From Chara braunii (Eukaryota > Streptophyta > Charophyceae > Charales > Characeae): DNA of 42,608 nucleotides. The stretch lies in assembly GCA_003427395.1 (NCBI GenBank), contig BFEA01000452.1, positions 690,373-732,980 on the forward strand, given 5' to 3'. A program made the position numbers and the translations under genes. Under the pieces are notes generated by a model. The model worked only from the letters and a program-made list of their open reading frames with translations, ran no database searches and was not told where the DNA came from. Below are positions 1 through 9,893 of this stretch, in pieces. Position 1 is the stretch's first letter; every line of letters begins with the position of its first letter.

Positions 1-47
1 TTTGAAGTCGTGAAATTATGGAAGACCTAAAATCCCCCTCCTCCCCC

Positions 48-1024
48 CTATGTGGACGATAGTGAAAATTGTGAACGAATTAAAGTGGTGAAATTTGTGA
101 AGGCATGAAATTGTTTCTTCCCCACCTCCCCCCTCGTCTGCTTGGACGATAATAAAAGTTATGAACGACCTGCAATGGGGAAGTTAGCAAAGACATGAAA
201 TCAGCTCCGCTCCCCCCCTCTCTACGTAGATGATAGTGAAAATTGTGAATTAACTGAAGTGGTGAAATCATTGAAGGTATGAAATTGCTCCCCCCCTCTC
301 CCCCCCCCCCCTTGAAGGTATGAAATCGTCCCTCCCCATTGCTTGGACGATAGTGAAAGTTGTGAACAACCTGAAGTGGTGAAATTAGTGAAGGCATGAA
401 ATTGCACCTCCCCATAGTCTGGACGATAGTGAAAGTTGTCAAGTAGTGAAATTAGTGAAGGTATGAAATTGCCCCTCACCATAGCCTGGACAATAGTGAA
501 AGTTGTGAACGACCTGAAGTGGTAAAATTAGTGAAGACATAAATCAAACGCCCCCCCCCTTCGGAAGTGGTGAAATTAATGAGGGCCTGAAATCGGCACC
601 GCTCCGCCCTCCTTCCCCATTGCGGGACAATAGTGAAATTTGTGAATGAACTGAAGCGGTGAAATTAGTGAAGGTCTGAGATTGCCCCACTCCTCACCCT
701 TCCCCTGCGTGGACGATAGTGAAAATTGTGAATGAACCAAAGTGGTGAAATCAGTAAAGGCATGAAATTGCGCCCCCTTTGCATGAACGATAGTAAAACT
801 TATGAACGATTTAAAATGGTGAAATCAGTGAATGCCTGAAATCGGTTTCACTCGCCTCTCCCCGCTCTTTCCGTGGACGGTAGTGAAACTTGTGAACGAG
901 TTGAAGTGGTGAAATTAGTGAAGGTCTGAAATCGGCCCCGCTCCCTCGCCCCCCCTCGTCTTGCGTGGACGATAGTGAAAATTGTAAATGAACTGGAGTT
1001 GTGAAATCTATGAAGGCATGAAAT

Positions 1025-1056
<32 letters not shown>

Positions 1057-1365
1057 TCTTGCTTGGATGCAATGAAGGCATAAAATTGTCTCCCCATTGC
1101 TTGGACAATAGTGAAAGTTGTAAACGACATGAGGTATTGGAATTAGTGAAGGTATGAAATTGCCCCTCCTCATGGCCTGGACGGTAGTGAAAGTTGTGAA
1201 GTGCTGAAATATGTGAAGGTATGGAATTGTGTCTCCCCATTGGTTTGACGATAGTGAAAGTTATATGGAAATTGGCTCCGCTCTTCCCCCCCCCCCCCAC
1301 CCTGTGTGGACGATAATGAAAATTGTTAACGAACTGAAGTGGTAAATTAATGAAGGCATGAACTA
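48..1365. repeat. Degenerate C-rich minisatellite, about 15 units of 60-115 bp
   Basis: A unit beginning GGACGATAGTGAAA, continuing through a TGAA-rich stretch (GACCTGAAGTGGTGAAATTA) and GTGAAGGCATGAAATTG, and ending in a C/T-only linker is repeated from about position 54 to 1310. Unit starts lie near 54, 144, 227, 344, 421, 488, 624, 710, 784, 873, 966, 1102, 1178, 1245 and 1306. The linker varies most and includes a run of 29 C at 1027-1055. ORFs that cross the array on the minus strand are translations of the repeat and show no gene-like features. Confidence 0.9.
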
Positions 1366-1470
1366 GATGAAATTCATGAAAAGTTTAAAGCAGTCAAATT
1401 CATGAGAAGTTAAATCGGTGAAATTCATGAAAAGTTCAAAGTGGTGAAAATAATGAAAGTTTATAATCTC
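1366..1470. repeat. Short tandem repeat, about 30 bp unit
   Basis: Three or four copies of a unit resembling GTGAAATTCATGAAAAGTT follow directly on the C-rich array and lack its C-rich linker. They look like a derivative of the TGAA-rich half of the upstream unit. From 1471 to 1693 there is AT-rich sequence in which I see no gene or repeat. Confidence 0.6.
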
Positions 1471-1693
1471 ACTTAGACGTATTATTCACGGCCAATTACA
1501 TACTCTTTTACACCGAAGTGACAAAAAACATGAAATTTCACTGTAAACATCATACCCTCATTTTCCATTCAGTGCATTCACTGCTGCAACTTTATTTTTC
1601 AACCATAAAGAACACACTCTCACCTTTAATTCATGTCAAACAAAACACAACAAATTTACCACTTCACATTTTCATCCCTGAATTTCCAGATAG

Positions 1694-2052
1694 GTGATAA
1701 CGACTTGTGACCTCCCCAAGCTCTGTCAAACGCACCAATTCCTTCACATGGCTCGTATGGACCTTGACTCCACCTACTTTTGCCTTGTCCTTGATCGCGA
1801 GCGTCTCGGGGGTTTGCTCCCAACAGACAAACCCGACCAAGCCCTGCCCTCCGACCCCGCTCTCACCTCCATCCTCGACGAGTTCAAGGACGTTTTTCCC
1901 TAATCCTTGCCTGTCGGATTACCTATGGATCGTGGCATATCCCACACCATCGATTTGAAACCCAGTCACTATCCACCTTGCCACCCTCCATACCAATTCT
2001 CCGTTCCGGAAGCCGAAGAAATGAAGCAGCAACTCAATGACCTCCTTGAAAA
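1694..2052 (+). pseudogene. gypsy A pol: protease-RT linker and start of RT
   Basis: The frame reads through a segment ending ILDEFKDVFP, the usual hinge between protease and reverse transcriptase in Ty3/gypsy pol. A TAA at 1901-1903 interrupts it, after which the same frame continues with a HTIDLKP-type segment and an EAEEMKQQLNDLLEK segment, which matches the N-terminal edge of the RT domain. A TGA at 2054 ends this frame and the homology moves to the next frame. No protease active site (DSG/DTG) is visible upstream, so the protease is lost. The GTG at 1694 is only where the frame opens and is not a real start. Confidence 0.8.
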
Positions 2053-2670
2053 ATGATCATTAAGCTGAGTTCATCCCCCTTCGGCACAAGTTGCCTTTCC
2101 GTAAAAAAAGGCGGAACATCGGAACTTCAGATGTGCCCAGATTACGGCGCCTTGAACCAGATCACGATCAAGAACAAGTACCCCGTACCTCGGATCTTTG
2201 AGCTTCTCGATCTACTCCTTGGAGCCAAGTATTTTACCAAGATCGACCTCTGCAGTGACTTCCACCAGATCCGCATTCGCGAAGAGGATACTCACAAGAC
2301 CGTTTTCCGTTCCCGATCCGGGCACCACGAATTTCTCGTGATGCCCTTCGGACTCACGAACGCCCCCGCCACATTCCAATCTACAATGAATCACATTTTT
2401 CGCGACCTCCTCGAAGTCAGTGTCGTCGTCTACCTTGATGATATCCTCGTCTATAGCCCCACCTTTAAGTCTCACCTTCAGCCCCATCGCCAAGTCCTTT
2501 TTATCTTCAGAGAGCAAAACTTTGATGCCAAGCTCAACAAATGCACCTTTGTCGCTTCACGGGTCGAATATCTTGGCCACATCGTCTCCGATGAAAATAT
2601 CCACATGGACCCCTCGAAGGTCACCGCCCTCGTCGAGTATCCACCACCCAAGACCTTACTCCAACTTTGA
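2053..2670 (+). pseudogene. gypsy A reverse transcriptase domain
   Basis: This 205-residue open stretch covers most of a Ty3/gypsy RT. It shows SSPFG near residue 7, MCPDYGALN near 27, the first catalytic aspartate in TKIDL (about residue 65), PFGLTNAPATFQ (98-109), the YLDD catalytic box (127-130) followed by ILVYS, and the thumb-side EYLGHIVS segment. All three catalytic aspartates are therefore present. The enzyme would copy element RNA into DNA in the cytoplasmic particle. It ends at a TGA directly followed by TAA (2668-2673), and the homology then continues in the same frame with FIGLANYHRPF, so these stops are inside the ancestral polyprotein. Confidence 0.93.
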
Positions 2671-2673
2671 TAA

Positions 2674-3509
2674 TTTATCGGCCTTGCCAACTACCACCGC
2701 CCATTTATTCGCAACTTCTCCGACATCTCGTACCCCTTCCACGAACTCACCCGCAAGGATGAACCTTTCACTTGGAACGACCGTCGCCAAAACGCCTTCA
2801 ATGCCATCAAACAACTCGTCACTATCGCCCCCGTTCTAAAGATCTTCGACCGCACTCGCCATTTCTACGTCACCACCGACGCCTCCGACTTCGCCATTGG
2901 AGTCGTCCTGTCCCAACATTTTCCTCGTGACACCACTGAAACTCCCTCCATCAAGGAATCCCCTACCCACCACAAGGCCCCACCCGACAAATATCCCACC
3001 GCCTTCGCCAGCAAGTAACTCCTTTCCGCACAAATGAATTACCCCTCTGACGAGAAGAAGCTCCTCACCGTGATCTACGCCCTCAAAGTCTGGTGCACGT
3101 ACCTCGACGGGCAATATTTCACCATCCGCACGGATAAGACCATCGTCACTTTTATCTTAACAAAGAAAGACATTACCCGACAACAAGCTCGTTGGTTAGA
3201 CTTTCTCGCCCAGTCCACCTTCACCATTTGCCATACACCCAGCAAAAGCAACCGTATTGCCCGTGCTCTCTCCCGACGCCCCGATCACAAACCCCCTGCG
3301 AAAGTTTACGTCGCAGTGACACATATCCAACTCATCCTGTCTCTTCACCATCACTACACTCAAGGCTATCTCTCTTGCCCAGACTTTGCAACCATCTACA
3401 ACAAACTTTGTGACCTCAACCCTGTCCCTAACCACTCCCTCCATGACAATCTCCTTTACATCGATACTAAAGGCACTTGCCGACTTTGCATCCCTGACGC
3501 ACACGGTCT
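2674..3509 (+). pseudogene. gypsy A RNase H domain and RNase H-integrase tether
   Basis: In the same frame as the RT, the sequence reads through the connection segment and then RNase H. TTDASDFAIGVVLSQ carries the first catalytic Asp, NYPSDEKKLLTVIYALKVW the Glu, and FTIRTDKTIV the next Asp. QQARWLDFL and ARALSRRPD mark the C-terminal end of the domain, where functional relatives have an ADALSRR motif with the last catalytic Asp. Here that position reads ARALSRR, so the Asp appears lost. A TAA at 3016-3018 splits the domain between the first Asp and the Glu. Downstream of 3300 lies a poorly conserved tether leading to the integrase, and the frame changes near 3505. Confidence 0.88.
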
Positions 3510-4366
3510 TTTACCCAGCTCTTGGCCGAACACCACGAAGCCAAGACTGCCAGACATCTTGGGTTCCAAAAAACATTTGACACCATCTCCCGCTACTTTC
3601 ACTGACCTTCCCTACTCGCCGACGTCAAAGCATACATCCGCTCATGCCCCATGTGTCAGGTCGTCAACCTCCCAAACCGGGCCAAGCTCGACAAACTACA
3701 ATCATTGTCGATCCCCACCCACCAGTGGCAGTCCATCTTCGTGGACTTCGCCTGAGATCTCCCCAAGACCAACCGCGGACATGATTGCATCTATGTTATT
3801 GTTTGTCGCTTGACTACATGCGCCCAGTTCATCCCTTGCACCACATCGCACAACGCCAAGGACTTTGCCATTCTCTTCTTCGACAATGTCGCACACCGTC
3901 ATGGTCTCCCCGAGAACATCATCAGCGACCATGATCCTCGCTTCCTTTCACAATTTTGCAAACACCTTTTTACAGCCTATGGAACCATGCTCAAGTATAG
4001 CACTGCATTCCAGCCACAAACCGATGGACAAACCGAGAAGATGAACAATACCATCCAAAGAATCCTGCGGAAATATTGTCATCCACATCAACGCGACTGG
4101 GATTAGTTGCTCACCACCGTCGAGATCGCCTACAACAACGTTGCCTGTCCGTCCACTGACATGTCTCCATTCTACCATGACCTTGGTTATCATCCGCACT
4201 TGCCTTCCAATTTCCTGCTCCCCTCGCAACTCAACCCCTCCACGCCCTGCCCTTCTCTCAATGAATGGATAATGACAAGGAACCAACTCCTCACAGAATC
4301 TACCGAAGCCCTTGAACGAACACAAGAACGACAAGTCAACAAGACTAACAAACACAGACGTGACGT
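3510..4366 (+). pseudogene. gypsy A integrase: zinc-binding and catalytic core
   Basis: The frame that starts near 3510 gives an HHCC-type zinc-binding region (HHEAKTARHLGFQ, then SCPMCQ) and the DDE core. The first Asp lies in IFVDFA, the second in IISDHDPRF and the Glu in QTDGQTEKMNNTI. All three catalytic acids are kept, but stops at 3603 (at the position of the conserved Trp before a Pro), 3753 and 4104 break the protein. The segment after 4107, with AYNN and STDMSPF, is the end of the core. Integrase inserts the element cDNA into host chromatin in the nucleus. The copy is dead, but the domain identity is clear. Confidence 0.92.
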
Positions 4367-4780
4367 TTCAAAAAAGGGGTCAAACTTTGGCTCTCCGCCA
4401 AACGCTTTGAACCCGAACACGGATTGTCAAAGAAACTCTCGAACAAATGGCTTGATCCCTTCCCCATCATTGAACAAACCTCCCCGGTCAATTACAAGCT
4501 CCAACTCCCTCCTGACATGGATCATGTCCACCCTGAATACCTAAAAGAATATCATGAATCCCCACCCTAATTCGTTGACCGCCCTTACCCCAGACGTCCA
4601 CGAATGATGCTTCCCACGATGAGCCACACAAGTATCAGACCATCTGGAACCAATCGAAGAACATAAAGTTAAATGGACCGGATACCCCGATGAAGAATCT
4701 ACATGGGAACCTCTCTCTAATCTCAAGAAGGAGATGAAACTTGTTCGCGGCTATGATCGTGCTCACCCTATATCGTAGAT
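4367..4780 (+). pseudogene. gypsy A integrase C-terminus with chromodomain
   Basis: After a frameshift at a run of six A (about 4369) the frame reads KLWLSAKRF, LSKKLSNKWLDPFPI and HVHPEYLKEYHES, corresponding to the GPY/F module that ends chromovirus integrases. After a stop at 4568 a third frame gives LEPIEEHKVKWTGYPDEEST followed by WEPLSNL, which is the core of a chromodomain (KW.GYP....TWEP..NL). Chromodomains at this position direct integration by binding modified histones. The preceding part of the chromodomain is blurred. The segment closes at a TAG at about 4780. Confidence 0.88.
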
Positions 4781-5448
4781 ACATAATATAACTCAAACCC
4801 TCGACCCTTGCATAAACCCCGCCTTGACCCCGCCAAAACCCCGCATTCATGCTCTACACACACCCCTGTACCCAACAAAGCCCTTGCCTCTTAAACCCCC
4901 TCCTGTTTCATCCGCTCTTGCCTCTGTCAGGCCCCGTTCTCCCATTTGTCCTCCTCCACATCTTTGTCCCTCTTGTCCAAGTCCTAAATGTGACCCAGGC
5001 GCGTCGCCGACGATAATAGATTTAATGGCAAGCGCACGAGGACGATGGCATGTTGCAACTCAGTACAAGGAGATAAGACAACTGGTTGGCCACCATGATG
5101 TTCCCTTTGGCCGACACCTTGGACTTGCAGACTTCTAGAGGAGCACCGCTTACATGGACATCAAAATCAGTCTGCGACCTGCTATCCGGATCAGACCTCA
5201 TCATCAGATCGTGTACCGGACGCAACCCGTTACTGGGACAATCAAGTTGAAGCCCTTGTCGTCTACATCATAGAACTGTTGAAGATTGCTTCCTCACTGC
5301 CACTTCTGCGACACCCGCCAAGACCTTCCTCAAGACAATTTTTCACTTTGGCAATTTGTTACAAATCTGAGACGTTTTCCTAGACCCCTCAGACACCCCA
5401 ACACTTTCGGATTGAACAATCATTTTTTTTTTTCCCTATAACTTGACA
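4781..5448 (+). other. gypsy A 3' non-coding region with a proline-rich open stretch
   Basis: An open stretch at 4824-5138 encodes a Pro/Ser-rich N-terminal half followed by an ordinary-looking 40-residue tail. It lies between the chromodomain and the 3' repeats. I see no known domain. It may be an extension of the pol polyprotein, a remnant of a small extra ORF, or chance. The remainder to 5448 holds nothing I recognise. Confidence 0.3.
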
Positions 5449-5454
5449 ACCTAT

Positions 5455-5745
5455 AATCTTGTAGAACACCAATAGGACTGCCCTGTTACTTGTAGAACCT
5501 CAATAGGATTACTCTGTTACCCGAACATTGCTACCCGCATCCCTGTAGAACCTCAATAGGATTACCCTGTTACTTTAGCATTAATTCCATCACCTTTGTA
5601 GAACCTCAATAGGATTACCCTGTTAAGTTAGCATTAATTTCCTCACCCTTGTAGAATCTCAATAGGATTACCTTGTTACTTTAGCATTGATTCCTTCATC
5701 CTTATAGAACCTCCATAGGATTACCCTGCTACTTGGATTACTCCC
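5455..5745. repeat. 53-bp tandem repeat upstream of the polypurine tract
   Basis: Six copies of a unit containing GTAGAACCTCAATAGGATTA followed by CCCTGTTAC. Copies start near 5461, 5492, 5545, 5598, 5651 and 5704. After a short first spacing of 31 bp the interval is 53 bp each time. The array lies between the gypsy A coding region and its polypurine tract, so it was probably part of the element when it moved. Confidence 0.9.
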
Positions 5746-5805
5746 CTTTCCTTTTCTGAGTCCAGTCCTTCACAGTTGTTCTTTGGCAGTCGGGACGTTG
5801 CCTTC

Positions 5806-5821
5806 TAGAGGGAGGGGATAC
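5806..5821 (+). promoter_or_regulatory. Candidate polypurine tract of gypsy A
   Basis: AGAGGGAGGGGAT lies immediately before ACTGTTACGG. A purine-rich primer for plus-strand synthesis followed by TG is the expected junction with a 3' LTR. It sits at the right distance and on the right strand after the pol remnants. Confidence 0.7.
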
Positions 5822-6340
5822 TGTTACGGACTCAGCCAAGGCTCAATCCATGGTCCGCGGGTTGCCACCCGCACGGCTGCTATTTTATTTTTGAGTCTCT
5901 GATCTCCGGTTCCTGACTGTTGCCGCCCTCTGCAGTTGGCGCCCGTCCTCAAATCCCTCCTTAGGCATTTTCGGATTTTGATACTTGGCGCCATCCGGCA
6001 CTCTGGTGCCCGGGCTCAGACCTTCGATTTTCAGTTCAGCCCCGAGGCAAATTGCACTTCTACCCTCGGGACTCAACTTGAGTCCGGTACTTAAGACCGG
6101 ACTCAAGCTGAGTTCAGGCATTTGGCCTCAGTGCTTGTGCTTCAGTGTGACTTGCTGCAACATTATGTTTGGAACCCAAGATTGCAACTTTGCGACTTTG
6201 CGACTTTGTCACTTCGTGTCTGCGTCCGTCAAGTCGTGTCGAGTTTGTGTCGAGTTGAGTGACCAACCTCGTTGCTCTACCTCAGTCCCATCACATAACA
6301 CGTGCTGCATATCCTGACTTCTGGAAGGGATGTTCTTACT
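5822..6340 (+). mobile_element. Candidate 3' LTR of gypsy A (right end not determined)
   Basis: The LTR is taken to start at TGTTACGGACTCAG (5822). No second LTR copy exists in the window to define its end, so the right boundary here is only a guess. Within it are two short TTGGCGCC-type words (about 5936 and 5986) and a palindromic stretch around 6070-6115 (AACTTGAGTCC and GGACTCAAGC). The ORFs in this stretch look like chance. Confidence 0.45.
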
Positions 6341-7590
6341 AGATAAAAGGTCGATCCATGCTTACTTTGAGCTACCTTTATTAGGCCGAGGTCGCAGCCA
6401 GATTCGGGGAAAACCAGATACTACAGGTTAGGGGACTGAGTCCAAGCAAGGACAAATGGAGGCAACAACGTGAGGTTGAAGGGCATGCCTGTTTGGCGCA
6501 CGGTCGTTCTTAGTTGGTAGGGTGATTTGTCCAGCTAAACGACACCTCAGCCTGATAGACATAGCAAGGATTGAAAGATTGAGAGCTCTTTGGGCTCGTC
6601 GAGAGGAACACTGTGGATTTTGAAGTCAGCCAACTATAGATGTTGCTGCTACCGTCTGGTCTTGGAGTCGTTACTAAGTTCGGTTTCAGCTGAGTTGCTG
6701 CACTCAATGACTGGTGGTGTTGTTGTGTACCCGAGCACAACAGCAAGGATCAAGGAGGGCGGTTGCTGTGTACTCAAACAGCGGGGACTACTGCTTGTTG
6801 TTTAGCCTGGAGGGTACCGTCGTTAATCCAGTCTGCAAATGTCAACTTTAGGGGGTTCGCAATGAAGATAGAGGTGTTGCTTTTGAGTGCCAAGGTGGCG
6901 ACCGTCGTGTGTTTACAATTGATTGTGCATAGTTAACTTGTTGTTACATTTTGCTTGGTTTCAATTTGTTGGTGCGTATGGTTCGAGTGCGGCGAGTTGA
7001 GGGTGTGATCATGCTCTTCAGAGAGGAAATTGTTGCGATTTTGAAAACTATCAGAGTGTCATTACTCTACGTTCTAGTCGTAAATTTGGCCTTTCTACTA
7101 ATCAATTGACCACCATTGCGGGGTCTTCAGCCGCGTCGAGATACTGAGGCCCTCTCGCGCGACTTGAGTTTTCCCTTTCTTGTATCTGAAGAGTCTGAAA
7201 GCCCTTATGTTATCCTTCTTACTCTCAGTCTAGTCTATTGGTTACGAGAGGAAGGCGGTAGGTGGGATTGGAAACCCGTACGAATGTCAAGGTCTTGTGG
7301 GAGGTTTGCCCTACCGATCGCGGAACCTCTACCAGAACCTATGTGAGAGAACTTTCAGGTACATGTCATGTTTCTGTGTGAACCTATTAACCCCTATCAG
7401 TACATGTCTCTATTTTGTCTGTTGTACATGCATGCGTCCCTATGGACTCGTCTTTTTGTTCAAGACTTAATCCATATTAAGTAAAGGGAACGCATGCGTT
7501 AAAATCATCTATTATTTCTTATATTTGAATTGGGTCAAGGAAGGATTAATGGGGGAATGTAGGAGGAAGGTGAGTTTGGCTGGGTCTTAA
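6341..7590. other. No recognisable gene
   Basis: Several short ORFs on both strands lack any domain, composition or length signal. The 7370-7500 part contains repeated GTACATG words and an inverted ACGCATGCGT/CATGCGTC pair but nothing that defines an element. It may be the rest of the gypsy A LTR or flanking intergenic DNA. Confidence 0.5.
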
Positions 7591-8440
7591 AGAGTCAAGC
7601 ATTGTTTCTAAGATGAATTATCTGATCGCTTTGTTTATTCTGTTTTCTGAAGGACCAAGCAGTGTTTATAAGATGAATGACTTTGTTTTCTTGTTTCTTT
7701 AACTTTTTTTTTCACAACCAAAAATTATTTTTAAGATGAATGGTCTAGTTCTTGTTTCTTTGGGGTTTTGACTGCTTGAACTTTCAGGGTCTGACATTGT
7801 TTCTCGGATAATAATCTGACAACTGTTTATTTCAGAGAGTTTATGAACAGACTCTTACCTTGTTTCTAAAATGAATAGCCTAGAGTATTTTGCTTTCTTT
7901 TATACTGAGAAACAAAGGTTGAACATTGTTTCTAAGATGAATGACTCAACTCTTTGGATGTTTCTTTTGAGGGAGGTTTATACCAAAAGACTAAAAATTG
8001 TCTCTAAGATTAATGGTTTAGCCTGAGCCACAAACTCTGAATGAGAACCGATAATATGACTCTCTATATTTTTACGATATATATATATATATATATTTAT
8101 GCGAACAAGATCTGTCGAGCATTGTTTTTAAGATGAATTGTCGGACTTTAACCTTATCACAAAACAAGAAAGTACAATTAAGATTTATAACTGAAGGTAA
8201 CTTGGGCAGACTGAGCATTGTTTTTAAGATGAATGACTCAGCCCTACGCTCACTTTGAACACTAAGTTCATATATATATATAATTTGGTTATTAAATGGT
8301 TCAACGCTGACTAGGCATTGTTTCTAAAATGAATGGTTTACTCACATGCCCAATGAAGAAAAAAGAAGTTATGCAACTCGTTCATGTATAACTAAGGTAA
8401 AGGGTTGAGCATTGTATATAAGATGAATGGTCTAGCTCAA
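7591..8440. repeat. Eleven spaced copies of a conserved motif (GCATTGTTTCTAAGATGAAT)
   Basis: The motif recurs with its AGATGAAT part near 7611, 7671, 7734, 7805, 7869, 7935, 8007, 8131, 8227, 8327 and 8421. Spacing is 60-72 bp for the first seven copies and 94-124 bp afterwards. The sequence between copies is largely different each time apart from common T-rich stretches, so only the motif is well conserved. (AT)n runs occur at about 8079-8095 and 8270-8282. No ORF runs through the array. Confidence 0.85.
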
Positions 8441-8639
8441 TGCCCTATGTCAGATGGGATAAAGAGTTAATCAGTTGAAGGTTTAACCAACTACTTGTAC
8501 TAAAGATAACTTTGGATTGTTTTTTAGAGACTTACCTTTGTTGTATGTATAAGTTTGATTGTAAGTCTATCCTAAGTTATCTTCTGGTAGGTAGTTTTTT
8601 TAGGTGTTCGTCATGTGCTGGAGCTATACGAGTTAGTTT

Positions 8640-9330
8640 AATTTCTACATTTCACAGTTGAAGTTTATTTATCATATTTGTCTTTGTATAAATTTTGGAA
8701 AAACACCTTTGCTAAGGGAAGTTCTGCCTAAAATTTCTGCAAATCCAAAGGAGTTCGTCAATTTCTGTGTTTTCAAAATTTAACTTTTGTCTGAGTCTTA
8801 TATCCGACTTAGTATAAATTTATGAAACCTACTTTCGTAAAGGAGATGGTGCCAATTCTTTTACTAAATCAGGAAGTTGGATAAATTTTGACTTTATAAA
8901 GTCAGCATTATTTTTCGAATTTATATTTAACTTTGTACAAATTTTAGAAAGACATTTTTTTAAAGAGAATGTTACTGAATTTTTTTCAAATTTAAAAACT
9001 AGTTGAATTTTGTCTTACCAAAGGTCATGTTTTGTCTTTGAGTTCATGTCTGGTTTAGTATGAATTTGGGAAGTCTATTTTTTTAAAAAGGAATGCAGTC
9101 CGAGATTTTACTAAATTATAGAGTTAGGCAAAATTTAACTTTGTGAAATAAAAAATTGTTCCTTAATCTTGTATCTAGTCGAGTATAAATTATGAAAAGA
9201 CACTTTGTCTAGAGGGAGTGTTGCCGTAATGTTTCTGGTTTCATGGAGTTAGATTATATTTTTGAAGGAACAACTTTGATGATCCATCATGTACAGGGAA
9301 GATGCTGCCGAAATTTGCCCTAGTCTCTGA
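8640..9330. repeat. Diverged 124-bp tandem repeat, 5-6 copies
   Basis: GTATAAATTTT-type starts recur near 8687, 8811, 8935, 9057 and 9181, that is every 122-124 bp. Each is followed by a GGAAAGACAC-like, GGGAATGTTGCC-like and AATTTTGACTTTGT-like segment in the same order. A partial sixth copy (GATGCTGCCGAAATTT) is near 9303. Copies differ at many positions. From 9331 to 9893 I see no feature. Confidence 0.85.
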
Positions 9331-9893
9331 CATCATATAAAATCAAGTTTCAGACTTTGTTTTGGGAGACGTTGGAGTGAGACGTGATATGAGGGTTATA
9401 CTTTTTATGACTTAAAGTTAGCTTTGAAAACTGGTCTATAATGTGTAACAAGTCTTCTTTGGTTATTTTGATTCAAGATCTGGATAGTTTCAGCCCGATC
9501 TTACGAGGATCATCTTCTGTTATCTTTTGATAACGGGTCAGTTTACAAGTCAACATGAAACTCATTCTCGCAACTCAACCTAAGGCCTTAGCCCTTGTGT
9601 GTTGAATTGTTTCTTTGGGTTTTTTATCGGACTCTTACTAAATGGTCATTTAAGAAGGACTGGTGTTTTATTTTGGAAAGTTTGACAAAGGTTGGGGATT
9701 GCATGAATAAGGCAAGGGGTATGAGTGCAGGGAGTGGTTGAAGTTGACCCCGTGTAGTGCATGGTCTGTCAACGTCGAATTTTTGGTGTGATTGCAGGTA
9801 TGTTTTGAGAGTTGAAGTCTGGATTTGACTTGGTGTGCGATCATACATATATTTTAAGGGAAGTCACACTGTGATCGTGAGAGTGATCAGTGT

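Larger units (their letters stand above)
1694..5835 (+). mobile_element. Ty3/gypsy chromodomain retrotransposon, 5'-truncated and decayed (gypsy A)
   Basis: The order reverse transcriptase, RNase H, integrase, chromodomain, polypurine tract, LTR start is that of a Ty3/gypsy chromovirus. The gag, most of the protease and the 5' LTR are missing: recognisable pol sequence begins at about 1694, roughly 220 bp after the upstream tandem repeats. The reading frame changes at about 2050, 3505, 4367 and before 4650, and in-frame stops occur at 1901, 2054, 2668, 2671, 3016, 3603, 3753 and 4104, so the copy cannot make a polyprotein. The coding part is rich in C at third positions, unlike the AT-rich gypsy B on the other strand, so the two elements belong to different lineages. 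Confidence 0.93.

Noticed and set aside
80-1300. Several minus-strand ORFs of 86-150 codons
   Set aside because: They are repetitive translations of the C-rich minisatellite (recurring HNFHYRPS-like words) and not genes.
6510-7346. Short ORFs in the stretch after gypsy A
   Set aside because: No domain, no conservation signal visible, lengths expected by chance.
7591-8440. Cluster of box C/D snoRNA genes (AGATGAAT resembling a C box)
   Set aside because: The C-box consensus is TGATGA, and no D box at a constant distance or terminal stem was found.
7591-9330. CRISPR array
   Set aside because: The window is eukaryotic, spacing is irregular, units are diverged and there are no cas genes.
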